Position numbers and translations under genes: made by a program
The notes under the pieces: generated by a model
What the model was told of the DNA's origin: nothing
Databases searched by the model: none
The model's input: the letters and a program-made list of their open reading frames with translations, nothing else
Assembly: GCA_013530545.1 (NCBI GenBank)
Contig: SPVA01000074.1
Coordinates: 1-60,688 of the forward strand
DNA length: 60,688 nt
Source: Acinetobacter lwoffii
GTDB taxonomy: Bacteria > Pseudomonadota > Gammaproteobacteria > Pseudomonadales > Moraxellaceae
Direction: 5' to 3'
In this document: positions 1-8,401 of the stretch, one piece after another
Layout of the letters: the number at the start of each line of letters is the position of its first letter
Numbering within the stretch: position 1 is the first letter of the stretch

Positions 1-75
1 CTCAGAAGTGAAACCTCTTAGCGCTGATGGTAGTGTGGGGTTACCCATGTGAGAGTAAGTCATCGCCAGCTCATT
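1..75 (+). rRNA. rrf: 5S ribosomal RNA, 3' end (partial)
   Basis: The first ~75 bases match the 3' half of a gammaproteobacterial 5S rRNA: a GAAGTGAAAC-type loop followed by GGTAGTGTGGGG and a GAGAGTAAGTCATCGCC 3' arm. The 5' part lies outside the window. A strong terminator follows directly, so this is the end of an rRNA operon. The exact 3' end is uncertain by a few bases. Confidence 0.9.
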
Positions 76-80
76 ATTCG

Positions 81-117
81 AAATCCCCCTCCGCCAAGGC
101 AGAGGGGGATTTTTTTA
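81..117 (+). terminator. Terminator of the rRNA operon
   Basis: An 11-bp stem (AAATCCCCCTC / GAGGGGGATTT) closes a 10-base loop and runs into a T tract, just after the 5S rRNA. Confidence 0.9.
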
Positions 118-261
118 TGTGTAAAAAATATAAATAAAACTTCAAAATTAAATCGTTTTATAGCTTTTAAAATGTATCTATTTACCTTTCTCTGCTGAAT
201 TTACATCAGGAATTCTGTATCTTGATTTTAATTTGAACAATAAATCAGTATGGAGAAGATA

Positions 262-1434
262 ATGTTGTCGCAATTTAAAATAAAAATTCTACTCAGTTGT
301 TGTGCTTTAGCGTTTACTGCCTGTCATGCAGAGAATTCATCTTCTAGAAGTACTCAAGAGACCTCTACATCAGCTGCCAAATCGGATGCAGTCTCTTCTA
401 ACTTGCAAAAATATAAGGTTGAACAGGTTGCTCAATTTAATGAGCCGTGGGCGATTACTACTTTAAAGGATGGCCGACTATTAATTACTGAGCGCAAAGG
501 AAAATTGCAGCTCTTTGATCCAAAAACCAAGAAAAAAATTGAAGTTAAAGGCATACCTCAAGTCGCATATGGAGGCCAGGGTGGCTTAGGCGAAGTTGCT
601 TTACATCCTGATTTTGCAAAGAATCGGTGGGTATATCTGAGCTATGCCGAACAAGGCCAAGGCGGATATGGTGCAGTGGTGATTCGTGGCAAACTGGACC
701 TAAATCAAGCCACTCCTCAACTCACACAAATTGAACGGATCTGGACGCAAGTGCCGAAATTTTCAGGCCAGGGACATTATGCCCATCGGATTGTATTCGG
801 GTCGGATGGTAAGTTATGGATCAGTTCAGGAGAACGTCAGCAATTCAACCCTGCACAGGATATGCAATCCAACGCCGGTAAAATTATTCGCCTGAATGAT
901 GATGGCTCAATCCCTGCCGATAATCCGTTTATGAATCAGGGTAAAATTGCCCAGCAGGTCTGGAGTCTTGGACATCGTAATCCTCTAGGCATGGCTTTTG
1001 ATCCGAAAGGGCAGCTTTGGGTGATCGAAATGGGACCAAAAGGCGGCGATGAACTGAACAAGATTGTCAAAGCTAAAAATTATGGTTATCCGTTAGTGTC
1101 CAATGGCGATCATTATGATGGCAAGCCGATTCCTGACCACAGTACCCGACCTGAATTTGAGGCCCCGGCACTGGATTGGACTCCGGTAATTTCTCCTTCA
1201 GATTTAATGTTTTATACGGCTAATGTCTTCCCGAAATGGAAAAATAAAGCGATTGCGACCGGTCTGTCTTCCAAGGCGATTGTGATTGTGGATACGACCC
1301 AGACTCCAGTGAAAGAAGTCCAGCGTCTGGATATGAAGGAGCGGATTCGCGGGGTTGCTCAGGCACAGGATGGTTCACTGTGGGTGATTCAAGATGGTTC
1401 GCAAGCCGGTTTGTTAAAAATGACAGCACCTTAA
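262..1434 (+). CDS. PQQ-dependent aldose sugar dehydrogenase-like lipoprotein (YliI/GSDH type)
   Basis: Predicted beta-propeller quinoprotein of the glucose/sorbosone dehydrogenase family, oxidising aldose sugars in the periplasm with PQQ. Family-type segments are visible in order: EPWAITTLKDGRLLITER near the N-terminus, a GGQGGLGEVALHPDF segment, VFGSDGKLWISSGER, GKIIRLNDDGSIPADNPF, SLGHRNPLGMAFDP and GGDELNKI. The N-terminus is a lipoprotein signal with lipobox FTAC (Cys21), so it is probably membrane-anchored. I place the start at the ATG at 262, because GGAGAAG at 252-258 is a good ribosome binding site; an in-frame ATG at 250 overlaps that site. Length (390 aa) fits the family. It stands alone after the rRNA operon. 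Substrate is not readable from sequence. Confidence 0.85.
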   Translation: MLSQFKIKILLSCCALAFTACHAENSSSRSTQETSTSAAKSDAVSSNLQKYKVEQVAQFNEPWAITTLKDGRLLITERKGKLQLFDPKTKKKIEVKGIPQVAYGGQGGLGEVALHPDFAKNRWVYLSYAEQGQGGYGAVVIRGKLDLNQATPQLTQIERIWTQVPKFSGQGHYAHRIVFGSDGKLWISSGERQQFNPAQDMQSNAGKIIRLNDDGSIPADNPFMNQGKIAQQVWSLGHRNPLGMAFDPKGQLWVIEMGPKGGDELNKIVKAKNYGYPLVSNGDHYDGKPIPDHSTRPEFEAPALDWTPVISPSDLMFYTANVFPKWKNKAIATGLSSKAIVIVDTTQTPVKEVQRLDMKERIRGVAQAQDGSLWVIQDGSQAGLLKMTAP

Positions 1435-1540
1435 TCCTCTGCTTTTAGGATGCTTATCTGAAAATGAGTTATTGAAAGGTGGAATAACGCAGCATGAGCT
1501 GACCATCTGAATAAAAATCTTTTTAAGCTGATGCTGGCAT

Positions 1541-1671
1541 GAAAGAAAAAGGCCTCTACATCCTGTGAAGGCCTTTTCATATTCTGTTAAAGGTATAATG
1601 TCTGTTATACCGATCAGCATCCTGCTACGTGAATTTTTTTATTTTTCTTACAAGACTTCCTGTCTTGGTAT
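1541..1671 (-). ncRNA. Candidate CsrB/RsmZ-like small RNA, copy A
   Basis: Read on the minus strand from a predicted start near 1671, the RNA would begin with a perfect 6-bp hairpin (1651-1667) whose loop presents GACAGGAAGTC. Next come a hairpin with GCAGGATGC (1616-1626) and a plain 7-bp hairpin (1592-1611). It ends in a terminator hairpin (1547-1577) whose loop carries ACAGGATGT, followed by a T-rich tail. CAGGA(U/A/C)G in hairpin loops is the hallmark of CsrA/RsmA-sequestering RNAs. The upstream region carries a GacA-box-like dyad (separate entry). About 130 nt long. A related copy lies at 2339-2487. Motifs and stems are seen; the RNA and its CsrA partner are inferred. Confidence 0.7.
1547..1577 (-). 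terminator. Terminator hairpin of candidate sRNA A
   Basis: A 9-bp stem AAAAGGCCT / AGGCCTTTT with ACAGGATGT in the loop. On the minus strand it is followed by TTTTTCTTTC, a better U tract than on the plus strand. It may also stop transcription leaving the dehydrogenase gene on the plus strand. Confidence 0.75.
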
Positions 1672-1677
1672 GATCTG

Positions 1678-1745
1678 AATATAGCCTGAAGCGATACAAC
1701 GCAATAGGGCAGTTTAACTGCATGGATTGTAGGTCAAAGCCGACA
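1678..1745 (-). promoter_or_regulatory. GacA-box-like dyad and -10 element of sRNA A
   Basis: On the minus strand, TGTCGG-N6-CCTACA (1728-1745) is an imperfect dyad with the 6-6-6 layout of the GacA/UvrY box (TGTAAG-N6-CTTACA). Exactly 44 bp downstream is TATATT (1678-1683), a plausible -10. No good -35 is visible, as expected of an activator-dependent promoter. Copy B has the same layout and the same 44-bp spacing. Confidence 0.65.
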
Positions 1746-1912
1746 GCCGAATTTTAAAAGATAATTTTAAAAATACTGTTTCAAAATGATCCTCTGACCA
1801 AATCATAAACTGCGGTGATGATTTTGCTGTATGTTAGCGAGAGAAAACTCTTTTGATATGCATCAACTGATATAAATAAAAACGTCCATAAAATAATAAA
1901 AAGGAAACTCCT

Positions 1913-2308
1913 ATGCCTACGATTCAAATTGAAGTTCGGCAACAATATCCTCAAGCAGTTGAGGAACAATTGCTTAACAGCGTATTTCATTGTGTGAAAA
2001 CTGCCTTTCAGCTGCCTGAATATGATCGTAATATTCGTCTGGTCGTGCATGAAGCGCATCGTTTTCATTATATGAGCCATTTAGCTCAGCCTGAATATTT
2101 TACCTTGATCAGTATTGACTGTTTTGCTGGCCGCAGTCTGGAGACCAAGCGCAATTTGTATCAGCAGATGGTCAAAAGTCTCGGAGAAATCGGCATTCCT
2201 GCAGATCATATTCTGATTCATCTGAGAGAAAGTGCACTAGAAAATTGGGAGATCCGGGGAGGGCAGGCCGCCTGTGGTGTTGATCTCGGCTTTAAGGTTG
2301 ATGTTTGA
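1913..2308 (+). CDS. Tautomerase superfamily protein
   Basis: A 131-aa protein starting Met-Pro-Thr-Ile. Pro2, exposed after Met removal, is the catalytic general base of the 4-oxalocrotonate tautomerase superfamily. Length and the C-terminal segment (IHLRESALENWEIRGG) fit the longer, non-4-OT tautomerases with two beta-alpha-beta units per chain. The natural substrate is unknown; relatives include oxaloacetate and halocinnamate-type tautomerases. AAGGAAA just before the ATG is a good ribosome binding site. It is flanked on both sides by the two candidate CsrB-like RNAs, which would be read on the opposite strand. Confidence 0.8.
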   Translation: MPTIQIEVRQQYPQAVEEQLLNSVFHCVKTAFQLPEYDRNIRLVVHEAHRFHYMSHLAQPEYFTLISIDCFAGRSLETKRNLYQQMVKSLGEIGIPADHILIHLRESALENWEIRGGQAACGVDLGFKVDV

Positions 2309-2338
2309 TGCATTCCGATCACTACTCTAGTTAAACCT

Positions 2339-2487
2339 AAAGTTTAAACAGAAAAGCCTCAACATCCTGTCGAGGCTTTTCTGGATTTGCTTTTCAGATC
2401 TGACTCCTGTCTAATCTGTCAACGTCCTGTTGATTGGCGCTTTTTATTGTTGTCGTATCGCTGAGCAGACTTCCTGTCTGTCTATGT
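2339..2487 (-). ncRNA. Candidate CsrB/RsmZ-like small RNA, copy B
   Basis: On the minus strand four successive hairpins present a GGA motif in the loop. They are GACAGGAAGTC (2466-2480, perfect 5-bp stem), AACAGGACGTT (2419-2433, perfect 5-bp stem), GACAGGAGTC (2395-2418, interrupted stem) and GACAGGATGTT in the loop of a 12-bp terminator stem (2349-2383). The motifs vary exactly at the position that varies in CsrB repeats, CAGGA(U/A/C)G. Promoter layout matches copy A. Predicted size is about 150 nt. It lies downstream of the FMN reductase gene on the same strand, but the dyad and -10 lie after that gene's stop codon, pointing to its own promoter. The CsrA-sponge role is inferred. Confidence 0.75.
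2349..2383 (-). terminator. Terminator hairpin of candidate sRNA B
   Basis: A perfect 12-bp stem CAGAAAAGCCTC / GAGGCTTTTCTG with an 11-base loop containing ACAGGATGT. The minus-strand tail is TTTAAACTTT. The stem could also act on plus-strand transcripts leaving the tautomerase gene. Confidence 0.7.
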
Positions 2488-2492
2488 ACTTG

Positions 2493-2560
2493 ACTATAGC
2501 CTCGCATAAAACGACCGCATAGCGGCTAAACTCTGCGCTGCATGTAGGCTAAAACGTACA
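2493..2560 (-). promoter_or_regulatory. GacA-box-like dyad and -10 element of sRNA B
   Basis: On the minus strand TGTACG-N6-CCTACA (2543-2560) is an imperfect dyad with GacA-box geometry. TATAGT (2493-2498) follows after exactly 44 bp, with AGGC immediately before it as in copy A. Its upstream edge is 17 bp beyond the stop codon of the FMN reductase gene. Confidence 0.65.
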
Positions 2561-2577
2561 GGGCTGTCGTCCAGTCA

Positions 2578-3120
2578 TTAAGCACTGACATATTGAATCA
2601 GTCTATCCACTACAGCTTTTAAGTTTTTATTATCAAATTCATTGCCTTGGAAGGAATAATCTTTGTTGCGCGCAAAGATGTCCCGGATTTCAATCACGGC
2701 ATTGGTATCCACCAGTCCAAGTTGAGTGCCGACTTGACGAATCTGGTCAATCGAACGTGATCCGTTAGTCGCACCATAACCAATATAAGCTGCTGGTTTG
2801 CCTTGCCATTCCTTGCCGAGATAATCCAGAGCATTTTTCAGGGCAGGGCTATAGCCATGATTGTATTCAGGCGTGACAAAAATAAAGGCATCGCCAAGCG
2901 CAATCTTGTCGGCCCAGTCTTGCTGTTTGGGCTGATCATAAATCCCGGTCAATGGGGGATGAGCACCAGAAAACAGCGGAAGATCCCATTCTTTTAGATC
3001 GACAATTTCAGTTTCCAAAGTGCTAAAGGCATAACTTTTAATTTCCTGCAGTACCCAGTGCGCCACTTTAATCGCAGTACGTCCCTCACGAACACTCCCA
3101 ACCACAATATAAATTTTCAT
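2578..3120 (-). CDS. NADPH-dependent FMN reductase / NAD(P)H oxidoreductase
   Basis: A 180-aa flavodoxin-like oxidoreductase that would reduce FMN, quinones or azo/chromate-type acceptors with NAD(P)H in the cytoplasm. The FMN phosphate loop GSVREGR is at residues ~8-14, and the family segment TPEYNHGYSPALKNALDYLGKEW is around residue 85-107. Length is typical of the family. The gene is monocistronic, with the fkpB terminator upstream and candidate sRNA B downstream on the same strand. It could in principle supply reduced flavin to the FMNH2-dependent sulfonate monooxygenase encoded at 11.6 kb, but nothing in the sequence links them. Confidence 0.85.
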   Translation of the reverse strand: MKIYIVVGSVREGRTAIKVAHWVLQEIKSYAFSTLETEIVDLKEWDLPLFSGAHPPLTGIYDQPKQQDWADKIALGDAFIFVTPEYNHGYSPALKNALDYLGKEWQGKPAAYIGYGATNGSRSIDQIRQVGTQLGLVDTNAVIEIRDIFARNKDYSFQGNEFDNKNLKAVVDRLIQYVSA

Positions 3121-3201
3121 GTTTCATCCTTTCTTCGGGTCTGATCATCAAATTAATCAGATTTCAGGAAGGTGACTAGAGATGATTTGTATCCGGAAAA
3201 T

Positions 3202-3227
3202 AAAAAGCTCCCGAAGGAGCTTTTTTA
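3202..3227 (-). terminator. Terminator of the ileS-lspA-fkpB operon
   Basis: AAAAAGCTCC / GGAGCTTTTT stem with a CGAA tetraloop, just downstream of fkpB. It is symmetric and could work in both directions. Confidence 0.8.
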
Positions 3228-3250
3228 AAATCAGTTAATTAGCTGAGGTT

Positions 3251-3733
3251 TTACATCAGTTTAATGCCTTGCTGACCCGCAGGTGTCACTTTAAAGATTT
3301 CCACTTCAAAGGTGATGTTTTTGCCTGCCAATGGATGGTTAAAGTCCACTTCAGTGATGTCATCATTCACCGATCTCACCACGCCATACAGGGTGGCTTT
3401 GGCTTTGTCTTCAAACTCGATCATGTGACCTTCGATCGGACGTTCTCCGAACTTCACCGTATCAAATTTCTGGATGTTTTCTGGATTCCATGGACCAAAA
3501 GCATCTTCTGGCGGCAGGCTCACCGTACGACGGTCACCGGCACGTAAACCAAACAATGCTTTTTCAAAACCAGGCAGTAAATTGCCATCACCAATCACCA
3601 GGCTGACCGGTTCTTCACGGCTACGGGTATTGTCAATTTCCACGCCATTTTCGATTGCGACAGAAAAGTGCAGCTCGACTTTAGAACCGTCTGCAACCCG
3701 GGTTTCTTCGTTAGGATGAATAAAATCAGTCAT
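3251..3733 (-). CDS. fkpB: FKBP-type peptidyl-prolyl cis-trans isomerase FkpB/SlpA
   Basis: A 160-aa SlyD/FkpB-class prolyl isomerase. An FKBP half (residues ~14-70, including GNLLPGFEKALFGLRAGDRR) is interrupted by an insert-in-flap domain (~75-125), then the final FKBP strand (NHPLAGKNITFEVEIFKV). This NHPLAGK signature is characteristic of SlyD-like enzymes. It lacks the His-rich metal tail of SlyD, which supports FkpB. It overlaps lspA by 8 bp and is the last gene of an ileS-lspA-fkpB operon, the usual order in Gammaproteobacteria. ispH, which often follows, is absent here. Confidence 0.92.
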   Translation of the reverse strand: MTDFIHPNEETRVADGSKVELHFSVAIENGVEIDNTRSREEPVSLVIGDGNLLPGFEKALFGLRAGDRRTVSLPPEDAFGPWNPENIQKFDTVKFGERPIEGHMIEFEDKAKATLYGVVRSVNDDITEVDFNHPLAGKNITFEVEIFKVTPAGQQGIKLM

Positions 3734-4265
3734 GTTGTGCTTGCGCCCGTTGAATTCGATGTTTTTCTAAGAAAAAGGTATCAATCAGCATCAGAATAGT
3801 GCCTACAGTAATAGCACTATCTGCGATATTGAACGCAGGGAAGTGGCTGTTCTGGTAATACACATGAATAAAATCGACTACATAGCCGAGGCTGACCCGG
3901 TCGATTAAATTACCGATGGCACCACCCAGAATCAGGGCAATCGCCAATGGTAAAATTTTCATGTCTTTTGGCATGCGCATCAGCCAAAACACAAAGATTA
4001 CAGACACTAAACCTGCCAGTGAAGTAAAGAAATAGCGTTGCCAACCACCGGCATCGGACAGGAAACTAAAGGCAGCGCCATAGTTATGTAGCAGTGTCCA
4101 ATTTAAAAAGGGCAGCACAGGAACAGGATCTGCATAGTTCAGATTTGTCACTGCAATCCATTTGGTCCATTGATCCAGAATGATCGCCAGAATGGCCAGT
4201 CCAACCCACCATAAATTATGTGGATAGAACTGGAATAAGCCCTTTTTGGTGTGGGTATTAGGCAT
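3726..4265 (-). CDS. lspA: Lipoprotein signal peptidase (signal peptidase II)
   Basis: An inner-membrane aspartyl protease that removes signal peptides of diacylglyceryl-modified prolipoproteins. Four hydrophobic segments are visible. The catalytic aspartates sit in GNLIDR (residues ~119-124) and FNIADSAI (~144-151), both intact. Length 179 aa fits. It overlaps ileS upstream and fkpB downstream by 8 bp each, so the three genes are translationally coupled. Several lipoproteins encoded in this window would be its substrates. Confidence 0.97.
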   Translation of the reverse strand: MPNTHTKKGLFQFYPHNLWWVGLAILAIILDQWTKWIAVTNLNYADPVPVLPFLNWTLLHNYGAAFSFLSDAGGWQRYFFTSLAGLVSVIFVFWLMRMPKDMKILPLAIALILGGAIGNLIDRVSLGYVVDFIHVYYQNSHFPAFNIADSAITVGTILMLIDTFFLEKHRIQRAQAQHD

Positions 4266-7104
4266 ATTTTCTCTCTTCGCCTTGGCCTGTAGGAAGGTTG
4301 ATGATACAACGACCGCATAGACCAGGATGTGCAGAATGTGTATTTACATCTGGTAATACATGCCAGCAACGTACGCATTTTTCGCCATTAGCTGCTGAAA
4401 CTTTCACATTCAAGCCTTCAAGATCAGACGCTTCACCTTGTGCTGCATCAAACTCATTGACGATCACTTGTGATGTGATCAGTACGAAACGAAGCTCATC
4501 ACTTAACTTATCTAGCACTGCTTTTAATTCGGCATTTGCCCAAAGTTCAACTTTGGCAGACAAGTTAGAACCGACAGTTTTCGCGGTACGTGCAGTTTCA
4601 ATGAATTTGTTTACTGCAGATTTCACGGCAATGAGCGTTTGCCATTCAGCTTCAGATACTACATTTGCAGTTGAAGCCACAGGAATATCATACCATTCAG
4701 CCGTGAACACGTATTTCTCTGATTGCTCAGGAATTAACGGCCAAGCTTCTTGTGCAGTGAAGCTCAGGATTGGTGACATCCAACGCACGAATGCCTGTAC
4801 CAGGTGATACAATGCAGTTTGTGCAGAATGACGTGCTTGCGAATCCGCTTTAGTGGTGTACTGACGGTCTTTGATAATGTCTAAGTAGAAACCACCTAAG
4901 TCGTTAATACAGAAATTCGTTAAAGTAGTGGTGACGATATGGAAGTTCATATCTTCGTATGCTTTCTTAATGGTTTCTTGCACTTCAGATGCACGTTGCA
5001 GAATGTATTGATCCAGCGCGATCAATTGATCTACAGGAAGCGCATCTGTTGATGGTTTGAAGCCATTCAGGTTAGCAAGCAAGAAACGAAGCGTGTTACG
5101 GATACGACGGTAACCGTCAGACGCACGGCTAAAGATTTCTTTACCTGCGGTCATTTCATAACGGTAATCCGCAGATGCGATCCAGAAGCGTAAGCCGTCT
5201 GCACCCATATCTTTAATGATGTCTTGTGGGGTGATCACGTTACCGATCGACTTGGACATCTTGCGGCCTTTTTCATCCACGACGAAACCGTGAGTCAATA
5301 GACCTTTATATGGCGCACGTTCGTTAATCGCAATCGAGGTCAATAACGACGACTGGAACCAGCCACGGTGCTGGTCTGAACCTTCAAGGTACAAATCAGC
5401 AGGATCAGTCAGTTCTTCACGTTCACGCAGTACCGCATAGTGCGTTGTACCAGAGTCAAACCAGACATCTAATGTGTCACGAACTGCGTTGTATTGTTCA
5501 GCATCCGCACCGATAAACTCAGAGGCATCACGGTTATACCAGCCATCAATGCCTTCTTGCTCGATCAGCTTAGCCACTTCTTCAATCAGTTCAGGCGTAC
5601 GTGGGTGCAATTCATTGGTGTCTTTGTGTACGAAGAACGGAATTGGCACACCCCAAGTACGTTGACGTGAAATACACCAGTCCGGACGACCTTCAATCAT
5701 CGCCTGGATACGGTTTTTACCCCAGTCCGGTACAAAGCTGATATCGTTTTCAATCGTATTCAGTGCATTTTGACGCAGACCTTTGGCATCCATGCTGATG
5801 AACCATTGTGGGGTCGCACGGAAGATAATCGGGGTTTTATGGCGCCAGCAATGCGGGTAGCTATGCTTGATCACCATGTGTGCCCAAAGCTTGGTCGCTT
5901 CAGTCAATGCTGCAATGATTTTTGGATTGGCTTTGTAGATGTGCTCGCCCGGGAAGATTGGCGAAGTCGGTAAATACACACCATTACCGCCGACTGGGTT
6001 TTCTACTTTTAAGTTGTACTGTAAACCAACTTTATAGTCGTCCACACCGTGGCCCGGTGCGGTATGTACTGCACCTGTACCGCTAGCATCGGTGACGTGT
6101 TCACCCAAGATCACTGGGACTTGGCGTTCAGCAATTAAAGGATGTTGAAGAACTAAATTCTCAAGTTTTGCACCTGTGAATTCAGCAAGCACTTCAAATG
6201 CAGTAAAGCCATAACGCTGAGTTGCAGACTCAACCAATGATTTCGCAAGGATGAAGTTTTGTGATGCTTTGTCTTCACCAATTGCTTTCACCAGTTGGTA
6301 TTCAAGTTCAGCGTGTAATGCAACCGCTTGGTTGGCAGGCATGGTCCAAGGCGTTGTTGTCCAAATCACGATATCCGTACGATCAGCGATTTCTACGCCG
6401 ACACGTGCAGATAAATCAGCAAGGTCTACAACCGTGAAACCGACGTCAATTGCGTCAGATTTTTTATCTTCGTATTCAACTTCAGCTTCAGCGAGTGATG
6501 AACCACAGTCTAAACACCAGTTGACTGGTTTCAGACCTGGCTCGATATGACCTGCTTTCGCGATTGCACCCAATGAACGTACGATGTCAGCTTCTTGTTT
6601 GAAGTTCATCGTTAAGTAAGGATTGTCCCAATCCCCGAATACGCCCATACGTACGAAGTCTTTCTTTTGAAGCTCAACTTGGGTGTAGGCATATTCACGG
6701 CAGGCTTTACGGAAGGTAGATGCATCCACTTTTACGCCGACTTTACCGACTTTTTCTTCGACTTTGAGTTCGATTGGCAAACCGTGACAGTCCCAGCCCG
6801 GTACATACGGTGCATCAAAGCCATCCATGACACGGCTTTTGATAATGATGTCTTTGAGTACTTTGTTGACCGCATGACCCAAATGAATTTGACCATTGGC
6901 ATAAGGAGGGCCGTCATGAAGCACGTATTTTTTCTTGCCAATACGCGATTCACGAATCTGCTGATAAATGTTGTCGGCATACCACTCTTCTAACCATTTC
7001 GCTTCACGTACTGCCAAATTTGCTTTCATTGCAAAGTCAGTACCTGGGAGGTTTAGCGTGGCTTTATAGTCCACTGCATTTTCAGGAGTTTGCTTATCGC
7101 TCAT
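4258..7104 (-). CDS. ileS: Isoleucine-tRNA ligase
   Basis: Class I aminoacyl-tRNA synthetase charging tRNA-Ile, with an editing domain against valine. The HIGH motif appears as HLGH (about residue 75) and KMSKS near residue 612. The CP1 editing domain lies between them, with [11 protein letters not shown] and the [12 protein letters not shown] segment. A C-terminal zinc knuckle shows CVRCW and CGRC. 948 aa is full length. First gene of the ileS-lspA-fkpB operon; the separate ribF gene upstream lies on the same strand 64 bp away. Confidence 0.98.
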   Translation of the reverse strand: MSDKQTPENAVDYKATLNLPGTDFAMKANLAVREAKWLEEWYADNIYQQIRESRIGKKKYVLHDGPPYANGQIHLGHAVNKVLKDIIIKSRVMDGFDAPYVPGWDCHGLPIELKVEEKVGKVGVKVDASTFRKACREYAYTQVELQKKDFVRMGVFGDWDNPYLTMNFKQEADIVRSLGAIAKAGHIEPGLKPVNWCLDCGSSLAEAEVEYEDKKSDAIDVGFTVVDLADLSARVGVEIADRTDIVIWTTTPWTMPANQAVALHAELEYQLVKAIGEDKASQNFILAKSLVESATQRYGFTAFEVLAEFTGAKLENLVLQHPLIAERQVPVILGEHVTDASGTGAVHTAPGHGVDDYKVGLQYNLKVENPVGGNGVYLPTSPIFPGEHIYKANPKIIAALTEATKLWAHMVIKHSYPHCWRHKTPIIFRATPQWFISMDAKGLRQNALNTIENDISFVPDWGKNRIQAMIEGRPDWCISRQRTWGVPIPFFVHKDTNELHPRTPELIEEVAKLIEQEGIDGWYNRDASEFIGADAEQYNAVRDTLDVWFDSGTTHYAVLREREELTDPADLYLEGSDQHRGWFQSSLLTSIAINERAPYKGLLTHGFVVDEKGRKMSKSIGNVITPQDIIKDMGADGLRFWIASADYRYEMTAGKEIFSRASDGYRRIRNTLRFLLANLNGFKPSTDALPVDQLIALDQYILQRASEVQETIKKAYEDMNFHIVTTTLTNFCINDLGGFYLDIIKDRQYTTKADSQARHSAQTALYHLVQAFVRWMSPILSFTAQEAWPLIPEQSEKYVFTAEWYDIPVASTANVVSEAEWQTLIAVKSAVNKFIETARTAKTVGSNLSAKVELWANAELKAVLDKLSDELRFVLITSQVIVNEFDAAQGEASDLEGLNVKVSAANGEKCVRCWHVLPDVNTHSAHPGLCGRCIINLPTGQGEERKYA

Positions 7105-7168
7105 GCAAGTCGTCTTCCAATCTAATCAGTTATGTCACTGACACGTTTTACAATAAAAATATGGGATA

Positions 7169-8176
7169 TTAAAAGGGAAATGTGGGGTGATTTCGACGAA
7201 ACTCAAGCAGTTTCTCGACATCATCATCAATTCCGGCTTTTAGCGCTTCAAGCGAAGGATAGTCCTTTTCGCCATGTAAATAGTTTAAGAACGTCACCCG
7301 CATCAACAGGCCATACAGATTAGCAGAAACATTTGGAAAATGTACTTCTAATCGCCACTCTGGATGTGCTTGTTTAATGGCTGGACGTGTGCCGACATGA
7401 CCTGCCCCAAACAGGGCAGTCGGGTCATAACCCGCAATACCGGTTTGAGTTGCAGAGTCAGCTTTTACTTTGTCTTTTAAGGATTGTGTTTCGCAAATAA
7501 CTTCAACCCCATAAATTCCCTTCAGGCAGGGCTTATGACGGTTGAGCCGTACATTAATGGTGGGAAAATCAATGGTTCGGCCAATCTGATCACCATATTG
7601 CACCCGCCCGGTAATGCTATAGGGACGGCCCAGCAATTGTGCGGCCAAGGCTAAATCACCGGCTTGCAAGGTCTGGCGAATCCGGGTGGAACTGACGCGT
7701 TCACCATCTAAAGCAATGGTATTTAAATTGGTCACTTCAAAGCCGTAATTGCGCAGGAATTCGCTATTGCCCTGACGGTTTTTACCAAAGTGAAAATCAT
7801 CGCCCAAGACCAGATGCCGGGCATTCAGTTTTTCTTTTAAAATGTCGGCAAAAGCTTCTGCAGTCAGGCTGCGAAAAGTATGGTCAAATTTCGCCACTGC
7901 GATATAGTCCACACCCAGCTCAGTCAGATATTCAACTTTTTCACGCAACGATGAAATACGCGGTGGAGCATCATAACCCTGAAAGTATTCAAGTGGTTGC
8001 GGCTCGAAAATCATCACCACAGATTTTAAACCCTGTGCTTTGGCCACCTGTTGCAGCTGACGGATCATCGCCTGATGGCCTAAATGCACGCCGTCAAAAT
8101 TACCGATGGTCACGGCAGTTTTGGGTAATTCAGAATGAGAGGCTAAAGCATTTAGACGGAGCAGCTGCATGGGCAA
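7169..8176 (-). CDS. ribF: Bifunctional riboflavin kinase / FAD synthetase
   Basis: Makes FMN from riboflavin and ATP, then FAD from FMN. The N-terminal FAD-synthetase (nucleotidyltransferase) domain shows TIGNFDGVHLGHQ (residues ~22-34) and the HLVLGDDFHFGKNRQGN segment. STRIRQ near residue 165 leads into the kinase domain (~180-330) with GRTIDFPTINV and the KGIYGVEV segment. 335 aa is slightly longer than the E. coli enzyme. The start is either Met1 or Met3 (8170). It stands just upstream of ileS, a common arrangement. Confidence 0.96.
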   Translation of the reverse strand: MPMQLLRLNALASHSELPKTAVTIGNFDGVHLGHQAMIRQLQQVAKAQGLKSVVMIFEPQPLEYFQGYDAPPRISSLREKVEYLTELGVDYIAVAKFDHTFRSLTAEAFADILKEKLNARHLVLGDDFHFGKNRQGNSEFLRNYGFEVTNLNTIALDGERVSSTRIRQTLQAGDLALAAQLLGRPYSITGRVQYGDQIGRTIDFPTINVRLNRHKPCLKGIYGVEVICETQSLKDKVKADSATQTGIAGYDPTALFGAGHVGTRPAIKQAHPEWRLEVHFPNVSANLYGLLMRVTFLNYLHGEKDYPSLEALKAGIDDDVEKLLEFRRNHPTFPF

Positions 8177-8401
8177 ATCAAGTGCTTAGAAATATCGAGA
8201 GGCTATATATTGCCATAATCTCGCGCTTTCGTCTTGCTGTTGTGTTTTTATGCAATATTTTTCTTGAAAATTCATCTTCCTTGGAATTGAGTCGGCTGGT
8301 TTTTCTACGCACTAAGTATATTTGATCAGAGCACTGGTGCTTTTCATTCAGCCGGTTTTGTTTTCTAATGTCAGGATTTTTCTTGATATCAGGTGTTTCG
8401 A

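Noticed and set aside
1781..2080. 99-codon minus-strand frame over the tautomerase start
   Set aside because: Overlaps a well-supported gene on the other strand, has no family features and no ribosome binding site.
1541..2433. Plus-strand reading of the UCCU hairpin loops as anti-Shine-Dalgarno small RNAs
   Set aside because: The loops would also look functional on the plus strand. However, the conserved dyad, the -10 at fixed spacing and the better U tracts all point to the minus strand. Kept as an alternative to test.
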